Part shown: positions 39,801 to 43,549 of the stretch, in pieces
Numbering within the stretch: the first letter of the stretch is position 1
Layout of the letters: each line of letters begins with the position of its first letter
Origin: a virus
Length of the DNA: 43,549 bases
Strand: one strand, 5' to 3'
Virus record (IMG/VR): IMGVR_UViG_3300027868_000427
Location: 1 to 43,549 of that record
Notes under the pieces: generated by a model
What the model saw: the letters and a program-made list of their open reading frames with translations, nothing else
Told to the model about the DNA's origin: nothing
The model's database searches: none
Made by a program: the position numbers and the translations under genes

Positions 39801-42800
39801 TGGTGTTTGTGTGCGTGTAGCTGTTTGTGTGGCTGTTCTTGTTTGTGTTGGTGTTTGTGTGCGTGTTTTAGTTTGTGTAATTGATTTAGTTACTGTAGGT
39901 GTAACCGTTTGTGTGGGTGTTTGCGTGCGTGTCCTAGTTTGTGTGGCTGTTTTAGTTTGTGTTGGTGTTCTTGTTCTTGTAGATGATTGTGTTGGTGTTT
40001 GTGTTTGAGATGGTGTCCGTGTTCTTGTTTTAGTTTCGGTAATTGATTTCGTTCTCGTTGGTGTTTGTGTAGCTGTTGGTGTTTGTGTTCTTGTTCTCGT
40101 AGATGTAGATGTTCTTGTCTGGGTTGGTGTTCTTGTTCTCGTAGCTGTTTGAGTTGTTGTTTGTGTGTTTGATGGTGTTCGAGTTCTAGTAGAATCGGGT
40201 GTATCCGTTCTGGTAATTGTTCTAGTACTTGTAGGTGTTTGGGTTCTCGTAGCTGTTTGTGTTGGTGTTTGTGTAGGTGTCTGTGTTCTTGTTTTTGTAT
40301 TTGTAGGTGTTCTTGTTTGTGTACGTGTTTGAGTTTGTGTAGCTGTTCTACTTTGTGTAGTTGTTTGTGTCGGGGTTTGTGTAGGTGTTTGTGTACTGGT
40401 TTTCGTTTTGGTTTGTGTTGGTGTTTGCGTACGTGTACTAGTTTGTGTAGCTGTTCTTGTACGAGTAGGTGTTTGTGTGCGTGTTTGAGTTTGTGATGGT
40501 GTACGGGTTATTGTTCTCGTGGGTGTTTGAGTTCTTGTTCTCGTGGGCGATTGTGTACGAGTCTGTGTTTGTGTAGCTGTTCTTGTTTGAGAAGGAGTTC
40601 TTGTTCTTGTAGGTGTTTGTGTACTGGTTTGAGTCTGGGTTGGTGTTCTTGTTCTCGTAGGCGTTTGCGTTCTTGTTTTTGTCTGTGTGCGTGTACGAGT
40701 CTGTGTTTGTGTAGGTGTCTGAGTCGGTGATACGGATCTAGTAGGTGTTTGTGTTCTGGTTTTAGTTTGTGATGAGGTTTTAGTGTTTGTAGGGGTTTGT
40801 GTTTGTGTAGGTGATTGCGTAATTGATTTAGTTACAGTAGGTGTAACAGTTTGCGATGATGTTCTTGTATTTGTAGGAGATTGCGTTCTCGTCTTTGTTT
40901 GTGTTGGTGTTCTTGTATTTGTAGGCGTTTGTGTGCGTGTCGGTGTTTGTGTACTAGTAGCTGTTTGTGTGGCTGTTCTTGTTCTCGTAGGTGTTTGGGT
41001 TCTCGTCTTAGTTTGGGTGGGGGTTTGAGTTCTTGTTTGAGTTATTGTTTGCGTGGGTGTTTGAGTTCTGGTTATTGTTTGTGTGGGTGTTTGAGTTCTG
41101 GTTTTTGTTTGTGTACGGGTTTTAGTGTTTGTAGGTGTTTGTGTTTGTGTGGGTGATTGTGTAATAGATTTAGTTACAGTAGGTGTAACAGTTTCCGTTG
41201 ATGTTCTAGTATATGTAGGTGATTGAGTTCTCGTCTTTGTTTGTGTTAATGTTCTTGTATTTGTGGGTGTTTGGGTTCTCGTAGGTGTTTGTGTACTAGT
41301 AGCTGTTTGTGATGGTGTTCTTGTACGAGTAGGTGTTTGAGTTCTTGTTTTTGTATTTGTAGCTGTTTTAGTTTGTGTAGGAGTTTGTGTCCTAGTTCTT
41401 GTTTGTGTAATTGATTTAGTTACTGTAGGTGTAACCGTTTGTGTGGGTGTTTGTGTTCTGGTTACTGTTTGCGAAGGTGTTCTTGTTCTCGTTTGTGTTG
41501 GTGTTTGAGTTCTGGTTTGTGTGGGTGTTTGAGTTCTGGTTCTGGTTTGAGTAGGTGTTCTTGTCTGTGTTGGTGTTTGTGTTTTAGTTCTCGTTCTCGT
41601 GGGTGTTTGTGTAGGTGTTTTAGTTTGTGTAGTAGTTGATGTTTGTGTCGGTGTTTGTGTGCGTGTAGCTGTTTGAGACGGTGTTACTGTTTGAGTAGGT
41701 GTTCTTGTTCTAGTTACTGTTTGTGATCTAGTCGGTGTTTGCGTTCTAGTCCTTGTTTGTGTGGGTGTTCTAGTTATTGTTACGGTAGGTGTCTGTGTTT
41801 GGGTTTGTGTTTGAGTAGGTGTCTGGGTTCTGGTTTTAGTTTGTGTAGCTGTTCTAGTTTGGGTAGGTGTTTGTGTTTGAGTTGGTGTCTGTGTTCTGGT
41901 TTTTGTTTGTGTGGGTGTTCTAGTCTGTGTTTTTGTTCTTGTTGTTGTAGGGGTTTGTGTTCTCGTCCTTGTTTGTGTAGGAGTTCTAGTCTGAGTTTGT
42001 GTTTGTGTTTGAGAAGGTGTTCTCGTTTGTGTTGGTGTTCTGGTTCTAGTTGGTGTTTCAGTTCTTGTATTAGTAGGTGTTTGAGTAGGTGTTCTAGTTC
42101 TGGTTCTAGTAACTGTGCTAGTAGCAGTCCTACTTTGAGTAGGGGTTCTTGTTCTTGTAGGTGTTTGTGTACCGGTTTGAGTCTGGGTTGGTGTTCTTGT
42201 TCTCGTAGGCGTTTGCGTTCTTGTTTTTGTTTGTGTAGGCGTTTGTGTTTGTGTAGGTGTTTGGGATTGAGTAGGGGTTTGTGTCCTAGTTCTTGTTGAT
42301 GTACGTGTGTTAGTGGGTGTTTGTGTTCTAGTTTTAGTTTCTGTAGGTGTTCTTGTTTGTGTAGATGTTTGTGTTTGTGTAGGTGTTCTTGTTCTTGTAG
42401 GTGATTGTGTTCTAGTTTTGGTTTGTGTTCTGGTTCTAGTCTGTGTATTAGTTCTTGTATTAGTTTGTGTAGAAGTTTGAGTAGGAGTTTGTGTTCTGGT
42501 TTTAGTATTTGAAGGTGTTCTAGTTTGAGTAGGAGATTGTGTTTGGGTTGGCGTTTGTGTTTGAGTTGGCGACTGCGTCGGTGTTTGTGTTTGCGACGGT
42601 GTTCTCGTTCTAGTTGGGGTTTGTGAACGTGTTTGAGTCTGTGTAAGTGTTCTTGTTTGTGTAGGCGTTTGTGTACGAGTACCTGTTTGTGTGTTCGTTG
42701 GAGATTGTGTTCTAGTTCTAGTTTGCGTCGATGTTCTAGTAGGTGTTCTCGTTTTCGTTTTTGTCTGAGTCGGTGTCTGAGTCGGTGATACGGATCTAGT

Positions 42801-43549
42801 CGGTGTTTGCGTTCTGGTTTGTGTTGGTGTTTGTGTAGATGTTTGAGTAGGTGATTGTGTTCTTGTAGGTGATTGTGTTGGTGTTCTTGTACGGGTAGGT
42901 GATTGTGTAATTGATTTTGTAACTGTTGGAGTTATTGTTTGTGTAGGTGTTTGTGTTCTGGTTCTAGTTAGAGTAGCTGTTCTTGTATTTGTTGGTGTTC
43001 TAGTTCTTGTAACAGTATTAGTTGGAGTTTGTGTTTGTGTTTGAGTTGGTGACTGTGTCGGTGTTTGTGTACGTGTTTTAGTTTGCGTCGGTGTTCTTGT
43101 AGATGTTTGAGTAGGAGTACGTGTTCTGGTTTTCGTCTTGGTTGCTGTAGCTGTTTGAGAAGGTGTTCGTGTTGGTGTAGATCCAGGCGTATCCGTTCTT
43201 GTTATAGTTCTGGTTTGTGTAGGTGTTTGTGTTCGTGTCGCTGTTTGAGATTGAGTAGGAGTTTGTGTTCTCGTTGTAGTTTGTGTAGGTGTCTGAGTTG
43301 GTGTTTGCGTTCTTGTTCTCGTAGGTGTTTGGGTTCTGGTTCTAGTTTGTGTTAATGTTTGTGTAGATGTTTGAGTAGGTGTTCTTGTTCTGGTAGGTGT
43401 TTGTGTACGTGTTTTAGTTTGAGTAATTGATTTTGTAACTGTTGGTGTTGTTGTTTGTGTAGGCGTTTGCGTTCTAGTTTTGGTCTGCGTTCTAGTTTGT
43501 GTTTGAGAAGCTGTTCTCGTTTGTGTAGCTGTTCTCGTTCTTGTAAGTG
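36885..43549 (-). CDS. Giant Thr-X repeat (mucin-like) protein with C-terminal MAM-like domain; N-terminus outside window
   Basis: One minus-strand frame is open from the right edge to TAA at 36885: at least 2,221 residues. I read it line by line for stops and found none. From about 37561 to the edge nearly every second residue is Thr (sometimes Ser); the others are mainly Pro, Arg, Gln and Lys (TRTQTPTRT, TKTRTPT), with periodic KSITQ(T/S)K blocks. After a short SPSAGGAAATT linker comes a non-repetitive C-terminal domain (about 37580-36888). It contains GSTPSGGTG, CETSS, a CGFWYYMFGGNVGALEV segment and WIKKTFSYS, ending DICIDSINMTYA. This is the order seen in MAM domains. It is probably a very long virion fibre or stalk with an adhesive tip, and its Thr density makes it a plausible O-glycan carrier for the adjacent GT60-like enzymes. 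Confidence 0.8.
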   Translation of the reverse strand, partial: LTRTRTATQTRTASQTQTRTQTKTRTQTPTQTTTPTVTKSITQTKTRTQTPTRTRTPTQTSTQTLTQTRTRTQTPTRTRTQTPTQTPTQTTTRTQTPTQSQTATRTQTPTQTRTITRTDTPGSTPTRTPSQTATATKTKTRTRTPTQTSTRTPTQTKTRTQTPTQSPTQTQTQTPTNTVTRTRTPTNTRTATLTRTRTQTPTQTITPTVTKSITQSPTRTRTPTQSPTRTQSPTQTSTQTPTQTRTQTPTRSVSPTQTPTQTKTKTRTPTRTSTQTRTRTQSPTNTQTGTRTQTPTQTRTLTQTQTRSQTPTRTRTPSQTQTPTQSPTQTQTPTQTQSPTQTRTPSNTKTRTQTPTQTSTQTNTRTNTQTRTRTQTKTRTQSPTRTRTPTQTQTSTQTRTPTETKTRTQTPTNTRTSTRTRTQTPTQSQTPTQTQTPTQTKTRTQTPTRTRTPTQTQTGTQTPTRTRTPTQSRTATSTVTRTRTRTPTQTPTNTRTETPTRTRTPTQTRTPSQTQTQTQTRTPTQTRTRTQTPTTTRTKTQTRTPTQTKTRTQTPTQTQTPTQTRTATQTKTRTQTPTQTQTQTQTPTVTITRTPTQTRTRTQTPTRSQTVTRTRTPTQTVTPSQTATRTQTPTQTSTTTQTKTPTQTPTRTRTKTQTPTQTRTPTQTRTRTQTPTQTRTQTPTQTRTRTPSQTVTRTQTPTQTVTPTVTKSITQTRTRTQTPTQTKTATNTKTRTQTPTRTRTPSQTATSTQTPTRTQTPTNTRTLTQTKTRTQSPTYTRTSTETVTPTVTKSITQSPTQTQTPTNTKTRTQTKTRTQTPTQTITRTQTPTQTITQTRTQTPTQTKTRTQTPTRTRTATQTATSTQTPTRTQTPTNTRTPTQTKTRTQSPTNTRTSSQTVTPTVTKSITQSPTQTQTPTNTKTSSQTKTRTQTPTRSVSPTQTPTQTQTRTRTQTKTRTQTPTRTRTPTQTQTSTQTPTRTRTPSQTRTATQTQTRTQSPTRTRTQTPTRTITRTPSQTQTRTQTPTRTRTATQTSTRTQTPTQTKTKTSTQTPTQTPTQTTTQSRTATQTQTRTQTRTPTNTKTRTQTPTQTPTQTATRTQTPTSTRTITRTDTPDSTRTRTPSNTQTTTQTATRTRTPTQTRTSTSTRTRTQTPTATQTPTRTKSITETKTRTRTPSQTQTPTQSSTRTRTPTQTKTATQTRTRTQTPTQTVTPTVTKSITQTKTRTQTPTQTRTATQTATRTQTPTQTSTTTNTKTRTQTPTRTQTPTRTRTATQTVTPSRTRTRTRTPSQTQTSTQTKTRTQTPTRSRTPSQTQTPTQTATRTRTPTYTRTSTRTRTRTQTPTQTKTPTNTRTKTRTPTRSRTPSQTRTRTQTPTQSPTQTATRTRTQTPTSTRTATQTKTRTQTPTRTRTRTRTQTPTQTRTTTQTRTRTQTPTRTQTPTQTKTSTNTKTPTNTRTRTQTPTKTRTRTQTPTRTRTPTYTRTSTQTATRTQTPTQTQTSTSTRTRTRTPTRTKSITQTKTRTQTPTRTKSITQTKTKTRTPTRTVTPTKTKSITQTKTRTQTPTRTQSPTRTRTQTPTRTRTPTRTRTPSQTATRTRTKTRTQTPTRTRTPSQTKTRTQTPTRTRTQTPTRTQSPTRTRTQTPTSTKTKTRTPTRTKSITQSKTRTPTRTKSITQSKTRTPTRTQSPTRTRTQTPTSTKTKTRTPTRTKSITQSKTRTPTRTKTRTQTPTRTRTQTPTRTQSPTYTKTKTKTRTQTPTRSRTQSPTYTRTRTQTPTRTRTPTYTRTKTKTKTRTQTPTRTRTPTRTKSITQTKTRTQTPTRTRTPTRTKSITQTKTKTRTPTRTVSPTRTKSITQTRTKSITQTKTVSPTRTKSITQTKTRTPTVTKSITQSSTRTATRTKSITQSKTRTPTRTKSITQSKTRTPTYTATKTKTRTQTPTRTKSITQSKTRTPTSSPTRTKSITQSKTRTPTSTKTKTKTPTKTRTPTKSPSAGGAAATTILFQNVNNSPTTTSQTGAVSLQTPTTGPATDYYAGAYRVSTSSFKTTTTRSFQCDYGSTPSGGTGVSTGGVVDSSATATSGTQNSSSSYRFIYCETSSPNYPSVSFGIIMRSNSCPSGKTVTCGFWYYMFGGNVGALEVTAGHSSHINAYTYLAGTTLTGQQQGDRTSAWIKKTFSYSNPTSTQQYISFFYTSGSTIYTYQADICIDSINMTYA
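36888..37382 (-). other. MAM-like adhesion domain (C-terminus of the giant protein)
   Basis: About 165 residues in MAM order: FQCDYGSTPSGGTG, SYRFIYCETSS, then RSNSCPSGKTVTCGFWYYMFGG followed by NVGALEV. The remainder is W-IKKTFSY and ADICIDSI(N)MT. In MAM domains the equivalents are the 'GSTPS-GTGP' entry, 'Y-yvE-S', 'C-L-FWYhMyG...GsL.V' and 'dIAiDdI.l'. Four Cys residues are present. The call is by motif order, without a profile search. Confidence 0.65.
37561..43549. repeat. ~6-kb degenerate tandem repeat, G/T-rich on plus strand, coding Thr-X on minus strand
   Basis: The basic unit is 6 bp (Thr codon plus variable codon), kept in one frame over the entire span. Thr codons vary freely (ACA, ACT, ACG, ACC), so the protein pattern is conserved better than the DNA. 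Larger duplicated blocks exist: 38380-38486 is identical to 38536-38642 (107 bp, offset 156). Blocks at about 40598-40681 and 42146-42229 are nearly identical (offset 1,548). A TRTITRTDTP block is repeated 2,988 bp apart (40191 and 43179). Confidence 0.9.

Noticed and set aside
37561-43549. CRISPR array or noncoding satellite
   Set aside because: There are no constant repeats with unique spacers. The 6-bp unit keeps one reading frame over 6 kb with free synonymous variation, which fits coding sequence.

Overview
The window looks like part of the genome of a large, AT-rich, T4-like marine myovirus. The evidence is a recognisable T4-type head module on the minus strand (prohead protease gp21, scaffold gp22, major capsid gp23, a gp4-type head-completion nuclease), a gp5-like baseplate hub protein, an Hsp20 chaperone, a dCMP deaminase and a small tRNA cluster. 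Very tight packing with ATGA overlaps and few gaps also fits. The exact host is not visible; no photosystem genes occur here.

Plus strand, 1-8.6 kb: Hsp20, then an accessory block rich in sugar metabolism: an HtrL/WlaTC-like and a GT31-like glycosyltransferase, an RmlA-type nucleotidyltransferase overlapping a ribokinase-family (HldE-like) sugar kinase, and a small protein resembling an antitoxin (MbcA/ParS-like) domain. Next come two 29-residue membrane peptides among three tRNAs (Leu-UAA, Arg-UCU, Thr-UGU), an HTH protein behind a palindrome, dCMP deaminase, a SemiSWEET-like PQ-loop protein and two more glycosyltransferase-like genes. Minus strand, 8.6-11.9 kb: gp5-like hub and a second baseplate-type protein. 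Plus strand, 12-14.9 kb: metallophosphatase, P-loop kinase, QueF (7-cyano-7-deazaguanine reductase) and a sulfotransferase-like protein.

Minus strand, 15-37 kb: head and tail/adhesin genes interrupted by glycan enzymes (sulfotransferase-like, FkbM methyltransferase, a three-domain FkbM/HtrL/GT fusion and two tandem GT60/PF11397-like polypeptide GlcNAc-transferase homologues).

The right end (36.9-43.5 kb) is the most striking part. It is a single minus-strand reading frame, open through the window edge, with about 2,000 residues in which every second residue is Thr (or Ser). It ends in a C-terminal domain that reads like a MAM adhesion domain. This mucin-like protein lies directly upstream of the two GT60-like genes. 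My main hypothesis is that the phage makes its own heavily O-glycosylated (perhaps sulfated and methylated) fibre. The neighbouring enzymes would do the decorating and the phage Thr(UGU) and Arg(UCU) tRNAs would support translation.

A second genome-wide pattern is promoter geometry. Six plus-strand genes have TTG(A)-N16-TATAAT-like boxes exactly six bases before the ATG, and several minus-strand late genes have a TAAATA box five bases before the start. Both arrangements predict leaderless mRNAs.
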